Positions 23,319-36,543 of a stretch of 64,000 bases of DNA are shown here, one piece after another. Numbering within the stretch: the stretch's first letter is position 1; every line of letters begins with the position of its first letter. This DNA is from Chrysemys picta bellii (taxonomy: Eukaryota > Chordata > Testudines > Emydidae). Location of the stretch: assembly GCF_011386835.1 (NCBI RefSeq), contig NC_088800.1, positions 14,594,572 to 14,658,571 of the forward strand. The letters are read 5' to 3'. A program made the translations under genes and the position numbers. Under the pieces are notes generated by a model that saw nothing but the letters and a program-made list of their open reading frames with translations, did no database searches and was not told the DNA's origin.

Positions 23319-24589
23319 AACAGGCGGGACTGCTGCCTGCCCCACCTCCTTCCATCCGGGGCTGCCTCGGCACAGACTCAGGAAAGATGGAGGCAGGGCC
23401 TTTGTGTGATGGGATCAGAGCACTCAGAGATGGAGAAGCTGGGATGATGGGGAAGGGCCAGAGGGACTGGATATGCAGGTGAGGAGAGAGGGGCTCCGCT
23501 GTGCATGGAGCTGGCTCATATCCAAGCCAGGTGAGTACCGAGTGAGAGCCATTCCCATCTGATGGCTGTGCGCAGTGGGACTCCCACCACAAAGTACACC
23601 ATCACTGCCAGCCATAACTCCCTTCCTGTCCCCCAGCAGACAGTCTCAGGCTAGAGCTCAAGCACTGACCGAGCTCCCCTCAGACAGAGCCCCTCCAGTT
23701 CAGGGCTGACTGAGGCACATTAGCAGGGGGAGATTTGTGCTATCCCTAGGATGGAGCTGCTTTTTCTTACACCTTCCTGCTTGTTGCTTGTCCTGCTGCA
23801 TCCCCATCTCCTCCTCTGCAGCCCAACTGGTGCGAGTCACCTGACTTAGCCCCTTACACCAGATCAGTTTACAATTGCCAGTATAAAGAAGCATAGGCGT
23901 TATTGTAACAGATCACACCAACAGGCTGCTCAGTCTCACCTCCTGCCCTATCAGAACAGACTGAGAGCACCTAGCCAACGTGAACGGGGTTAGGCTAACC
24001 CCAGGGGCTTTGGGAAACCCCACCCCACCTGTCCACCTAATCCTACTAAACAAGCTATCCTGACCCTTGCAAGCTATCTGCCTGCCTCTTGCCACCCCAG
24101 ATCAGACCGGAGGCTGATCGACTCCACTATCCTGCTTCTTCCATGCTAGATCAAGCCAGTGACCTACTTCATCTAGCACTTTATTTCTGGCAAAAACTAA
24201 TAGCTGATGCTTCAGAGGAAGCACACAACCCCTACTCTAAAACAAGCAATGACATCTAGCCATTAGTGCAGCGAGGTATCAAGTGAGGAAATCCCTGATT
24301 TCAATCAGCTGATGCCCTGAAGCATGTGGTTTTACTTTAGTTGACATAGATAGAGATGTTACCAATGGCTATTAACCTACATGGTCCTCTTAAGTCCAGC
24401 TATAGTATTTAGCTGGCTACCCTCCAGGAGCAGTGCTAAGGAGGTAGAGCCAGCTCCCAGCTATGCTGGAGGTTTGGGGGGTCTCCCAGAAGGTAATGGA
24501 GGGAGGAGTCAAAGCAACCCCAACCCATTCATTAGTGGGGACAGTGCCACTGGTGCACACACATGCTCACAATCCCAGCGGGGGAAAGA

Positions 24590-24780
24590 TGGTCCAGTAA
24601 CAAGAGCTCAGGGCTGCAAGTCAGGACTCCTGGGCCATGTTCCTCAGTTTGCTCCAGACTTCCTATGTGGCCTTGGGCCTCAGGTCTAGGCCCCTGCCTC
24701 AGTTTCCCCATCTGTAAAATAGGGAGAGTGATCCTCCATAGCCTGGCTGAACTTATTAATGCCTGTCAAATGCCTTGTGC
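24590..24780 (+). repeat. MIR SINE
   Basis: GTCCAGTAACAAGAGCTCAGG, then ACTTCCTATGTGGCCTTGGG and CCTGCCTCAGTTTCCCCATC TGTAAAATAGGGAGAGTGATCC match MIR in order. A short duplication or insertion (AGGTCTAGG) separates the two core blocks. Confidence 0.8.
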
Positions 24781-24892
24781 ATCTTGGATGGATGATGTAG
24801 AGAGGGGCTTCCCCCATCCTACAAATCCAGACCCACTCCTCCTCCCTTCCTCCTCTCTGCCCCAAGAGCTTCTCCTTTGCTTGACTACCTCA

Positions 24893-24920
24893 CTCTGTGT
24901 GTGTGTGTGTGTGTGTGTGT
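24893..24920 (+). repeat. (TG)n microsatellite
   Basis: An uninterrupted run of about 13 TG units, long enough to be polymorphic. Confidence 0.9.
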
Positions 24921-27045
24921 CTGCCTCTGCAGGGGGAGTTTCCCCTCTGGACAGCTAACGGCATGCGGGGGGGAGCTCTGCATTCTGGCTTTCAGAGCAG
25001 AAAACCAATAGAATCAATTAGGGGTTGTGGTGGTTGTTTTTTTCCAAAATAATTCCACACACAGCATGTTGTGAGCCCTTGTTCATGGAGAATCTGTTAT
25101 TAACTGCCAGAGAATTAACAATTTTCCCTGCCTGTCATCCAGCCTGCAGCCCTCTCTCTCCAGATCTGCTTTAACCATCTCTTGCCTTTCAAGAACAGGG
25201 TGGCTGGGATGCTGGGTTTGAGCCTGAGGGAGGGGGGATGCTGGGATGCCCCTCCCATCTCCTTACCTGGCTGTGCCCCAGAGGAGGTAGATAACACCTG
25301 CCTGATAACAGGGCTTCTGGGCCCTGGTGGGACATACCCCCTACCTGCCTGGGACATGCTTTAGCACTGGAGCCAACAGAGAGATCAGTCTTTGTATGAA
25401 TTTCCTTCTGTGCTATATGGGTGTATCTTTGCCTTCTGAGCGCCTCTCCTCTGCCCTGATGCAGCAGCAAGGGTAACAGGTGTTTGGCGAACCTCAGAAA
25501 AGATCCCAGGAGTGGGAACCCAGCGCGGAAGGCAGCAGGGCTAGAGGCTAGGCTGCCTTGACCTGCCTAGGAGCAGAAGGGGAGAAGAGCAAATCCCCAG
25601 GGAGAGGAGTATTTAAAGTGAAAACCTGAGGCCACTTTGGAGTGTGACTAAATTGGGATTTCGGATGATTCAGCAAGGACAAAAAACCCGAAATCCTCCC
25701 CCACCCCAGCTCCTGCTCCTGCTTCAGCTAGGGAAAGGGGCAACATCCCCACCCTGGGTGACCTCCTGCGGGTGCTCTCAGTGCACCTCCTCTGTGAAAG
25801 GTTGACAGGTGTGAGCTTTACGACAAGGGCAGGAAATGCCCACCAGCAGGGCTGGATTTCCAATTAGGCACAGCAGGCACATTCCTGGGGCGCTGGCATT
25901 CTAGGGGCGCCTAAAAGTTAAAAGTGGGTTAAAAGTTTCATTTTTTACAGAAAACACGAAGGTCAGCTGTAGACGGGAAATGGGGGGGACACTGAAGATG
26001 CTGTGCCTAGGGGGGTCCACGGTTTCAATCCAGCCCTGCCCACCAGGGGATGGGCGAGGGTTGCTGTGCCCATGAGGATCTGCCTGAAAATTCAAGTCCC
26101 CAGGGAATTGGTAGCAGGAACCTCCAGCCAGAATCAGGGTCCCTGCCCCTGAAGCCAGGGCCCAGGGCTCCAGAAGAGTCTAGGAGGCCCACGGACCTGA
26201 GATCAGTTGCAGGTGTTGATGTGGAGGGGCAGGCAGTGATGTTCCTGGAACAAAGGCCCCTCAGCTCATCGGGCAAGGGAGCCAGCAAACTAAAAGAGCC
26301 CCTTATCAGATCCGTAACTCTCCGCTTGCAAGTGCAGAGCCTGCGATTATGAGGCATGTGATAGCCCTTGGCTCAAGGTCGTAAGAATAGTCAACAGACT
26401 GTGAAAATATGGACACAATTAATCTCTACCAGAGGAATTTTACTGTGAGGAGAAGTCACCCGGATCGGCTCTGAGTCTGGAATGAGAGTGGAACAGTGGG
26501 TGCCATGCCTCTGTCACTGCCTGGCCTCGTTGCCAGAGCCTGCCTAGCCTTGGGGAGGTGGGGGTGCTGGCTGTCACAGCACCCATGGGAGCCGTCACAG
26601 CCTGGGTGCAAGCTGGGGCAGCCCTAGGGTAGGGAAGGTGTATGGCTCACCTGCTCAGTCCCTCTGCTGAGCTATGGCTCAGGGCTGGGCTGGGGTCAGT
26701 ATCTTTAGCAGTGATTACAATGCATGATCCAGACTGGGCCCTGCTTGATGCTCAGAGCCCAGGGCAGGTGGCAGGGCTGGACGGTAAAAACTGTCTCTTG
26801 TGAGCTGGGCAAAATGGCTCTGAAATTGCGGCGACACAACGAACATGGAGCCCAGGGTGGCATTTCAGAGCAGAACTGTGTCTTAGTCCCAGGGAGCAGT
26901 GTGAAAGCACGGGCAGCACAGAAGCCAGCCACAACCCAGCTCTCTGCATTCCAGTCGTTCCCGGCCCCAAAGTTTATTGCTCAGCTCTGGCCGGACCACG
27001 GGACAGCTCATCTCTTCAGCCCAGCGCTCCGGTGTTCAAGCGCTG

Positions 27046-28114
27046 CATGGACTGTAAGGTGGATAGAAAGCTGGCTAGATCATCAGGCTCAATGGGTAGT
27101 GATCAATGGCTCGATGTCTAGTTGGCAGCTGGTATCAAGTAGAGTGCCCCAAGGGTTGGTTTTGTTCAACATCTTCATTAATGATCTGGATGGTGGGATG
27201 GATTGCACCTTTAGCAAGTTCGCAGATGACACTAAGCTGGGGGGAGAGATAGATACGCTGGAGGGTAGGTATAGGGTCCAGAGTGACCTAGACAAATTGG
27301 AGGACTGGGACAAAAGAAATCTGATGAGGTTCAACAAGGACAAGTGCAGAGTCCTGCACTTAGGAAGGAAGAATCCCGTGCACTGCTACAGGCTGGGGAC
27401 CGACTGGCTAAGTGGCAGTTCTGCAGAAAAGGACCCGGGGATTACAGTGGACGAGAAGCTGGATATGAATCAATAGAGTGCCCTTGTTGCCAAGAAGGCT
27501 AATGGCATATTGGGCTGTATTAGTAGGAGCATTGCCAGCAGATTGAGGGAAGTGATTATTCCCCTCTATTCGGCACTGGTGAGGCCACATCTGAAGTATT
27601 GCATCCACTTTTGGGCCCCCCACTACAGAAAGAATGTGGACAAATTGGAGACAGAGTCCAGTGGAGAGCAACGAAAATGATTAGGGGGCTGGGGCACATG
27701 ACTTATGAGGAGAGGCTGAGGGAACTGGGTTTATTTAGTCTGCAGAAGAGAAGAGTGAGGGGGGATTTGATAGCAGCCTTCAACTACCTGAAAGGGGGTT
27801 CCAAAGAGGATGGAGCTCGGCTGTTCTCAGTGGTGGCAGATGACAGAACAAGGAGTAATGGTCTCAAGTTGCAGTCTTGAGGGGGAGGTCTAGGTTGGAT
27901 ATTAGGAAAAACTATTTCACTAGGAGGGTGGTGAAGCACTGCAATGGGTTAGTTAGGGAGGTGGTGGAATCTCCATCCTTAGAGGTTTGTAAGGCCTGGC
28001 TTGACAAAGCCCTGGCTGGGATGATTTAGTTGGGGATTGGTCCTGCTTTGAGCAGGGGGTTGGACTAGATGACCTCCTGAGGTCTCTTCCAACCTTGATA
28101 TTCTATGATTCTAC
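27046..28114 (+). mobile_element. CR1 LINE, plus strand, 5'-truncated
   Basis: It starts in the reverse transcriptase ([41 protein letters not shown]) and runs through [49 protein letters not shown] and the 3' UTR to GATATTCTATGATTCTA. A small deletion before [10 protein letters not shown] removes part of SVLGP. An in-frame stop after KLDMNQ, plus frameshifts, show it is dead. It is the uninterrupted reference for the nest at 20.7-23.3 kb. Confidence 0.92.
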
Positions 28115-28384
28115 GTGGGAATGGCAGGTGTGTGCCTGGAAGGGAGTGGGGTGCATGTATGATGAGGTAGCAGATAAACCTCAACCAGCTCAAAGTGCTT
28201 GTGTCCAAGATGGGAGGCATCCTGCTCCGTTGCTGGGTGGCCCACAGCTCCTGTGCCCTGACTCCAGGCCTGGGTTGGTGGAGGTGTGGGCAAAGATGTG
28301 AAGGTGAGTGCAACAGTGTCTCTGTAGGGGAGGGTACCAGTAGTGCACGAGTACATGTGTATGTGGGGAGACTACGTAGCTGGC

Positions 28385-28735
28385 TGCAATGGTGGAGGGG
28401 TGTGGAATTGTGTGTGTGTGTGTGAAGAGTAGACACAACACGTGTGAAGGTGTGAAGGGCGGGGAAGGCGGAATGCAGAGTATGTGTAGCTATGAGTATG
28501 CAGATAGCCACACGCATTGCTCTGTGTGTGTGGCTGTGGTTGTGTGCGTCTGTGTTTCGGTGCACAGGGTGTTGCTTTGTGTATGGCTGTAGACAGTGTG
28601 TGTGTGCAGTGTATATAGAGTGTGGGTGGCTGTGTACTGTGTGTGTAGGAGGGTGGGAGTGTGTGTACACGTGTGGCTGTTTGCAGTGTGAATACGAGTG
28701 GCTGTGTGTATAGGGTGTGTGTGTGTAGGGCAAGC
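28385..28735 (+). repeat. Degenerate TG-rich low-complexity tract
   Basis: The stretch is dominated by GTGTGTG phrases mixed with GTGTAT, GGCTGTG and GTGTAGG over about 350 bp. Its C/A-rich complement creates long false open frames full of His and Thr on the minus strand (up to 222 codons). It directly follows a CR1 copy. Confidence 0.85.
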
Positions 28736-31700
28736 ATCGGAAAGTGAAAATGCCAATTAAATCTGCAAATTATCCCCATCAGAAAATTCAGGACTAATTA
28801 AATTCTTAGAGGCACAAATGCTGGGCGTGGGGCTGAGGCAGGGCAGAAGTCTTCATCAGCTGATTCCTGTGATAACGAGCTCTCTGCACCACGGGCCTTG
28901 AGCAGGAGGGAGGTTCTGCCCAGAGCCCTTCATGTTCACCTTGGCCATGGGGGCATGGAGGATCTCCCTTTGATGGCAGAACAATGGAGCCCTAGCGCTC
29001 GAGAAGCCCTGGCAATTGCCTTTCTTCAGGGGCAGGGGAGAGGGTGGGGGGCTTTGTCATTCCAGACTCAGCACTGGGCAGCATCTGAGTCAAGCTAGCA
29101 CCCTACGGCAGGCACCGGCTCCCAGCCAGTACCCCAGGGGCTCTCCAGCCACAGGGACATCTTACTTCAGTGTGAGCAAGCCGTGAGAAAGATTGTTTGG
29201 ACCAGAACAGGGACCATTCTGTCCTCAGTGCCCCCCCACAGGCCTAGGGAGTCTGCAGCAGACTCGGGGGGCATGGGGGTGCCTGGGGAATCCCCCAGAA
29301 TTGCCTGGTATGGGATCCCAGGAGTGGGTCAGCGCAGATGGAAATGTTTGTGACTCAGGCTCACCAGAATTTGACTCAGAAGCTGGGGCGAGATGTCCCC
29401 GTTTACCTGTCACTCAAGAGACAAACGGGAAAATCCTGGCACCCAGCAGAGGGTCAGACTCTCAGCACCACCGAGCCTCCTTCACACGGGCAGGATCACA
29501 CTGCTCCTCCTAGCTGGAACAGGATCACACTGCTCCCCCAGGGAAGAAGGCTGGGGCCCGGCTGGGGATTCATGTGGGACAGTCGATCCAGTAGGTGCAT
29601 CTGACACACTCAGCGAGATGGGGAGGCTGGATTTGGGTATGTCACAAAGGGTTGACAACTGTTGGCACAGCAGGTACGGCTGGGGCAGGCATCGGCTGAA
29701 GCCTTCAAGTCCCGCCACAGAGACACCCATCCCTTTGCCTATTGGGTCACCTCACATGCTGCCCATTCCTTTGAATATGAAGATGCCCACAGGGAAGCTG
29801 AAGTGCCAGGCTGTGACTGCCTCCAGGGAGCCAGGCTTCTGCCATGAGGACTCCGGCTGCTCGCTCTGCCCCAGGCCATGGCACAGATGCACTTCTGGGT
29901 TGGCACCAATGCTCTGCCCCATGCAGAGAGCTCATGTCCACTTGCATGACACACAGCGAACAATTTCATTTATCCCTGGCTCCCCGATCCTCATCACAAC
30001 GGGAGCCGCCAGCCCCAGCACGCAGCCCAGATTCACTGGGACAGCGCCAGATTCATATTCATAAGGAAATTCAACCGCCTGTAAAGAATCCCTGCATCAG
30101 CATTTTGCAGTGAGTCCTGACCCCGCAGCCCACTCTGTCCATCCAGGACATCATTGCAAATCCTAGTGCAAAGGAAACAGTCACGCTGCCTGGGGGGTTC
30201 ATGTGGACCAACCAGGGGCCTCCACTTCTCCTCTGGGGCTAGAGTCCCTCCTGGCTGCTGACTTTGAATCAATGGGCTGCAGAGATACAGTGGAGCAGAG
30301 CTCCATACTTGGAAAAAGCTGCTCCCTGGTGCGGCCCTGGTGGTAGCCTACTAGCTCGCTAGGCTGTCAGCCTGTTCACACACAAGCCCATGCAAGGTCA
30401 GTTCCCTCTCATCTTGGGAACTTGCCCCTCTGCGCCCCTCCCTTTAAAGCCCTATTGGGAGCTCCATGGGCGCCCATCCCCATGACACCAGTTCATGTGG
30501 GAGGAGCTCAGGCAGCAGAGAGCTACAAGGAAGAACAAACCCTGCCCTGTGCCCTGCTCCGCTGCCCGGTCAGAAATCCCTGCAGGGAGCCAGGGAAGGA
30601 ATTAGAAGCACTGGCAGGCCTGGCACTGCCTGGGCCCCAGGGTGTGGTGTGAGCAGAGAGGCCAAAGAGACTCAACTCTCCTCTGACCCCAGAGGGAGCT
30701 GCTGCAGGGCAGGGCGGAGTCAGGGGAGCTTGCCCTGCTGCTGCCAAGCAGCATCCTTTCGGTGGATAGACACAGCCCTTCGGTCTCTGGGGATCTCAGC
30801 GTGGCACCTTCCATCAGCCCTAAATGAAGCTTTAAGGGGACATGCCCAGCATGTCAATACATTCTTAACTGAGACCTCTAATGTGTCCGCATCTTTCGAA
30901 TGTGTCCACCAGGGGGCAGTGTTCAGCCCCTGGAACAGGACCAGCTGCCACCACCGGATGCCTGCAGCCGCACTCGCTCATGGGAGCGAAGGGGGGTTCT
31001 GTGACTACTGCTCAGAGCTGAGAACCAGGGGAGCCAGCCTCTGTCCCCCCAGCTCCTGTCACAGGCCTCCCCTCTCTGTGCCTGTGCTCTCAGGTGGAAG
31101 CTGACAGGGATGGAAGATGGGGTATTAAGATGATCATTCCACTCCCTGGTGCAAGCCGGAGCCTCCTGGTGTGAATAAGACCCTGGCCCTCACTATAGTA
31201 ATCGAGGGGGGGTGGGGGTCTCCTTGTGGATGGATGGGAGCCTAGAGAAGCTTCATGCTAATGCTGCCAGGCGGGTGTGCCAGGCTGGGGGAGCCTAAAG
31301 AGAACCTTGGCCTCTGCTGGGATCCACAGTGCCTTGGGAAAAAGCCAGAATGCCCCCAGTGCTGGGCTCTGGCCCTGAGCCCCAGGCGCAGGCAGGGGGG
31401 AGCTGTGAGGAGCTCCCAGGAGCATATCACTGGTTGTGGTGCTCCTGGCTCTCCCAGAAAGCCAGGGCCCCAGGCTGGCTGCTACGCCGGTGCCAGATGG
31501 TGGATGAGATTACAAGAATTTGATTTTCAAATAATCCATAAACCTGGCTGAGCTAATGGCATTTCATATGCATTATCTTGTAATCCCAGAGAAGAGAACA
31601 TTTCAGAGCAAAGAGCCTGATTCTCCCTCCCTGCAAGGACTCTAACAAGCTACAGATAATCCCCTTTTTGTTGGAAGGTACTTACAGGGAATCTACAAAG

Positions 31701-32021
31701 GCACAGGGGCTTTGCCAATTCCACAGCACAAGTGCCTGCTGGCTACTTTGCATACCAGTGGCACCTGGCCGCATGTGGCTATGGTGCCTCTGTAACACAG
31801 CCTGGGGCCTGTGGCTACAGGCCTTCTGGTGCACATGGATGCAGGGCCCAGCCTGGCGCAAAGCCTAGGTAGTGCACGCAGCACGGCCAGGTGTGCATGG
31901 ATACATCACCATGTGCATGATACAGACATGGACGTGGCAGGAGGTTTCTAGAGTTCCATTAGAGGACACCGCATTGATGGGCTCAGCTACAGGAGTGCCA
32001 GGAGAGTCCCAAGGGATTTTA
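28736..32021. other. Intergenic, nothing recognised
   Basis: The frames of 212 and 223 codons (30466-31104 and 29393-30064) are rich in Pro, Ser, Gly and Arg, without motifs, and overlap antisense frames. They look like composition effects in moderately GC-rich DNA. Confidence 0.5.
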
Positions 32022-33510
32022 AGAATATAAGAGCTGCCTTCCTGGGTCAGACCCTGGTCCATCTTGCCCAGTATCCTGTCTCCGACAGCAGCCCATACCA
32101 GAGCTTCAGGGAGAGGGTACGCTCCTGGCTTCTGGTAGTCAGAGGTTTAGGGTTGCATCCTTGATCATCTTGGCTAATAGCCATTGATAGACCTATCCTC
32201 CATGAATTTATCCAGTATTTTTTTAACCCAGTTATGCTTCTGGCCACTGCAACATCCTATGACAATGAGTGCCATAGGTTAGTTGTGCATTGTGCGAAAA
32301 AGTACTTCCTCTTGTTTGCATTAAACTTGCTGCCTCTTAAATGCTTAGCATGACCCCTTGCTTTTGTATTGTGCGAAGGGGGAAATAACACATCTCTATT
32401 CACTTTTTGTATATTATTCATGATTTTATAGATCTCTATCAGATCCCCCCTTAGTTGTCTCTTTTCTAAACTGAACAGCCCTACTCTCTTGAGTCTCTCC
32501 TTGTATGGATTCCCTTGATCATCTCTGTTGCCCTCCTCCAAACCTTTTCCAGTTCCATTATATCCTTTTTGAGATTGGGCAACCAGAACTGGACACAGTA
32601 TTCAAGGTGTAGGTGCACCATTGATTTATAAGTGGTATTATATTATTTTGTCTTATTTTTTATCCCTTTCCTAATAGTTCCTAACATACGGTTAACCTTT
32701 TTGGCTGTTGCTGTGAATTGAGCAGAAATTTGTAGAGAACTAGCCACAGTGACTCCAAGATCTCTTTCTTGGGTGGTAACAGCTAATTTAGACCCCATCC
32801 TTGTGTATGTGTAGGTGGAATCACTTTTCCAATGTTCATTATTTGCTCTAACCAACATTGAATGTTATCTGCTATTTTGTTGTCCAGTCACCCAGTTTTG
32901 TGAGATCCCCTTGTAACTACTTTGCAATCTGCTTTGGACGTAATTATCTTGAATAATCTTGTATTGTCTGCAACCTTTGCCACTTCACCATTCACTCCTG
33001 TTTCCAGATCATTAATCAACTTGTTGAACAGCACAGGTCCCAGTACAGATCCTTAGGGGACCCTGCTGTTTACCTCTCTCCATTGTGAAAACTGGCCATT
33101 TATTCCTACCCTACCCTTTGTTTCCTATCTTTTAACCAGTTACTGATCCATGAGAGGCCCTTCCCTGTTATCCCATGACTACTTTAGTTTCCTTAAGAGC
33201 CTTTGGTGAGGGACTTTGTCAAAGGCTTTCTGAAAGTCCGAGTACGCTTTATATCGACTGGATCACGCTTATCCACACGCTTGTTGACTCCCTCAAAGAA
33301 TTCTAATAGATTGGTGACACAATTTCCCTTTACAAATGGGAACAATTGTGTGTCAACAAAATTGTGTTTATCGATGTAGCTAATAATTCTGTTCTTTACT
33401 ATAGTTTCTACCACTTTGCCTGGTCCTGAAATTAGGTTTACTGGCCAGTCACTGGCAGGAGCGCCCCTGGAGCCCTTTTGAGGAATTGGTTGTTACATAT
33501 TGGTCTATAG
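32022..33510 (-). mobile_element. L3/CR1-clade LINE, minus strand, degraded
   Basis: Three minus-strand pieces give reverse-transcriptase segments in order. 33414-33193 gives ETIVKNRIISYIDKHNFVDT, 32858-32643 gives TTQERDLGVTVASSLQISAQ, and 32541-32257 gives YKERLKRVGLFSLEKRQLRG and FFAQCTTNLWHSLS. The 3' tail at 32022 reads as the reverse of the TGGGTCAGACCCTGGTCCAT family. Many stops and frameshifts are present. Confidence 0.85.
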
Positions 33511-35752
33511 TGTATTTGTTTCCCAGGAAGCTCCCACTCAATTTTACTGACGTTCCTCCAGAAGCAACCGAGTCCCACTGAGCTACAGGCTGTCTTCCAA
33601 GGGCCCACCCCAGCTCCTATTGAATCAACAGCAAAACTCTGCTGCCTGCAGTGGGAGCTGGATACGGCTCTTCGTGGGAGAGTCTCACAAGGGCCGGTGT
33701 GACGGTCCCCCTGACAGTGGGGGTGGGATGGGATTCGGAGCTGGAGGCCGATGTTGACTCATGGCAGTTTTCTGAGTAACCCAAGAGGACTAAAGGGGGT
33801 GGCATTCTAATCTGAACTGAGATGATACCAAACTCCCCCCACAAGGCAGGGCTGTGGCCTGCAGTGTCCCAGAGGAAAGAGTCCAGCCACAGGGGTCCTT
33901 CACCCATACCCCTGGCCAGGTCTGGCAGAAAACCCCCTATAGGCCCAAGCCAGACAATCCTTATTCCCTCCAAGCCGAGGAGCGGCAGGGCCTGCATGGA
34001 ATGGGGACGTTTCCGTGGCATTGGGGGAAGGGCCTTGTCAGCTGAGGCATGAAATTTGCCTCTCATCTCAAATGGGTGGGGGCAGGACAGGCTGCAGCAG
34101 CTTCACACTGCAATCTGCTTCTATAGGAGTGGACACTGATGGGGGGGCAGCCTGTTCTTGACCCTCCTTCCCCAGTCCTGCTCCAACAGCTCTGCCAGCT
34201 GCTCTCATCTTTGAACCCAGAACTTTCCTGCTACAAACGCCCTGGGAATCTCTAGGATAAAGCATGGGAACTTAGAGATCAATGGCACAAATACAACCAG
34301 GACTCTGCGGATGCACCTGACCCACAGGCTGCCCCCCCCTCCACTATTCTGCATCCAGAGTCTCTTTCTGGAGGGTCCTCTCTCCCCAGCCCTGGGGCAG
34401 ACCTTGGAAGCAAACGCTGCTTGCACTGGGCACAGATGGAAATGTTGCTAAATGCTCCAGGGGCGTCGCTCCTCCAATCTAGTTGTAGCCATAAGCTCAC
34501 AGCAGGGCTGATGCAGCCCATGGGTCAGTGCCAGAGATGATACCTCCTACGCCCCTCCTGGCCATCTGGAACATGCTGCTGGGCACATCAAGCCCAGGAG
34601 GAGAGGGAGGGGGAGGGGCTTTGCAGCCTGATAATTTATGGAGCTGCTGGCGAGTTTTCACACTCTCGCCAGATTCAGCTGTTTGGGCTCTGATTGACAT
34701 GCTGCCATTGGGGAGAGACACCCCACCTCCGGGGGAAGTTCTCTGCATGGCACTGATGAGGGCAGGGGGCAGAGAGACAGCCCGGGGCCACCTGGCATGA
34801 TAGGAGATACTAACTGGAAGCAGCACAAGCCCTGTTGGACACAAGTTCTGACAGTGATGGACGGACAGCTGGGCCTGTGTCCTGGCTCTGCTAAAGAAGG
34901 CAGCAGCCATCATTAAAGAGGATGCCTCAAAGCACAAGCAGAGCTGGATGCAGCCCAGAGTAGGACTAGAATAGCAGGGGGGTGTTTGGGGTTCATGGAC
35001 AGAGCTGCAGGTTGGTGCCTAGGAGTGGAGGCACAAGGGGAATGGCAGGTTGGGGTGGAGGTGCATTGGCAGAGCTCTAGGGACAACGGGAGAGAAGCCA
35101 GGACTAGGACAGTAAAGTTTCTGCAGGACTGAGGTGTGTGGTGGGGGCACCCAGAAATGGATTGAGGTGTCTTGGCAGATCACTGTAGGGAGAGCCCAAG
35201 CCTGGAATAGCTGGGGGTGCTGTAGGCCAGGAATGGGGGGCATCGACAGAGCTGCAGGTCTGGAACAACTTTGGGGTTGGCCTGTTACTTTCACAAGTGC
35301 TACATTAATGCCCAGTTTTTAACTGATGGTAATTAAAGTGAATGGATTCTCTGCTAAATTGCAGCTGGGACACTGACACCCTTCTGCTCAGGAGCTAGTC
35401 ACAAGCATTTGGGGATTGAGAGACTCCTGTGACAGCCTACTATAGCAGGCAGCTCTCCTCCTCCTGGCCCAGGACAGTCCTGGTATCACACTCCCACCTG
35501 CCTTGGGAAGAGACACAAACATGCAGAGAGCTTAGCCTGTTGCAGGGTTAGTCCTGGGCATGGCCCGGGCTTGTGCTACTAGGCGACCCTACCCCTTGCA
35601 TAAGGGACTCATGCTGGCCAGGGCTCCTGACCCTCGAGAGATTTCAGTGCTCTGAGATGCGGCTGGAGCTGGTTCTTGCCACCCTCATGAATTCTGCTAG
35701 AGATGCTGAGAGGTGGGGGAAAGCATTAGGGGTCAAAGCAGCATTTTAAATG
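33511..35752. other. Intergenic, nothing recognised
   Basis: No gene or clear repeat is supported. 36552-37547, 37869-38158 and 38508-40244 are likewise without recognisable features. Confidence 0.5.
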
Positions 35753-35760
35753 GCTTAGAG

Positions 35761-36543
35761 CAGGGGTGGGCAATCATTTTCACAGGGGCGGCCACTACGT
35801 GAATTTTGGTAAGTTGTCATGGGCCACACATTTCTACTATATTAATGGAGGGGGTGCATGATCTGGGAGGGAGTTTGGGTGCAGGAGGGAGCTCCAGGCT
35901 GGTGCAGAATGTTGGGGTGCAGGAGAGGGTGAGAGATGTGGGCTCTGGGAGGGAGTTTGGTGTAGGAGAGGGCTCCGGGCTGGGGGTGCAGGGTCTGGGA
36001 GGGAGTTTGGGTGCAGAAGCGGGTTCTGACCTGGGGCAGGAGGTTGGGGTGCAGGAGGGGTTGCGAGGTGCTTACTACAGGTGGCTCCCGGCCGGTGGCA
36101 CAGCAGGGTTCAGGCAGGCTATCTGCATGCCGTGGCCCCCCGCCACACCCGGAAGCAGCTGCAGCTGGATGCTGCTGGCACGTCTCTGCATGCCCCTTGT
36201 GGGGAGGGGAGCAGCGGGTCCCCGTGCGCTGCCTGCACTCACAAGCACTGCCCCCGCAGCTCCCATTGGCTGGTTTCCGGCCAATGGGAGCTGTGAGGAC
36301 GGTGCTGGGGGCGGGGGCAGCACGCAGAGCCGCCTCCCCCCTGCCAGGGGCATGCAGAGTTGTGCCAGCAGCAGCTGGCTGCTTCCGGGAGCGGCGTGGG
36401 GCTACAGCAGGCAGGACTTTAAGCAGCCCAGACTTGGAGATCGCGAGGGGGCAGAGAAGGCCGGATAGAAATGTTAGTTATGGTGAGCCAGACAGAAATG
36501 TTAGGCCGGAACCAGCCTGCAGGCCATATTTTGCCCACCCCTG
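35761..36543. mobile_element. Non-autonomous hAT element, CAGGGGTGGGCAA family
   Basis: The termini are CAGGGGTGGGCAATCATTTT and ATATTTTGCCCACCCCTG. The flanks GCTTAGAG (35753-35760) and CCTTAGAG (36544-36551) match at 7 of 8. It is 783 bp. The interior has G-rich phrases (GGGAGGGAGTTTGGGTGCAGGA) repeated imperfectly between 35860 and 36060, and opposed CCATTGGCTGG/CCAATGGGAG boxes near 36263-36290. The long open frames here follow from repeats, not genes. Confidence 0.9.

Larger units (their letters stand above)
23319..27045. other. Intergenic, nothing recognised apart from a MIR and a (TG)n tract
   Basis: Open frames are short and scattered. A piece at 26715-27045 precedes the CR1 and makes its open frame look longer than it is. 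No splice-linked exons were found. Confidence 0.5.

Noticed and set aside
26724..27476. 250-codon plus frame read as a single gene
   Set aside because: The first half is anonymous sequence and the second half is CR1 reverse transcriptase. The frame simply runs from flank into the repeat.
28065..28733. 222-codon minus frame rich in His and Thr
   Set aside because: It is the complement of a TG-rich tract joined to unrelated DNA. Composition alone explains it.
29393..31104. Possible exons in frames of 212 and 223 codons
   Set aside because: The low-complexity Pro/Ser/Gly/Arg composition, antisense overlap and absence of any recognised domain argue against coding.
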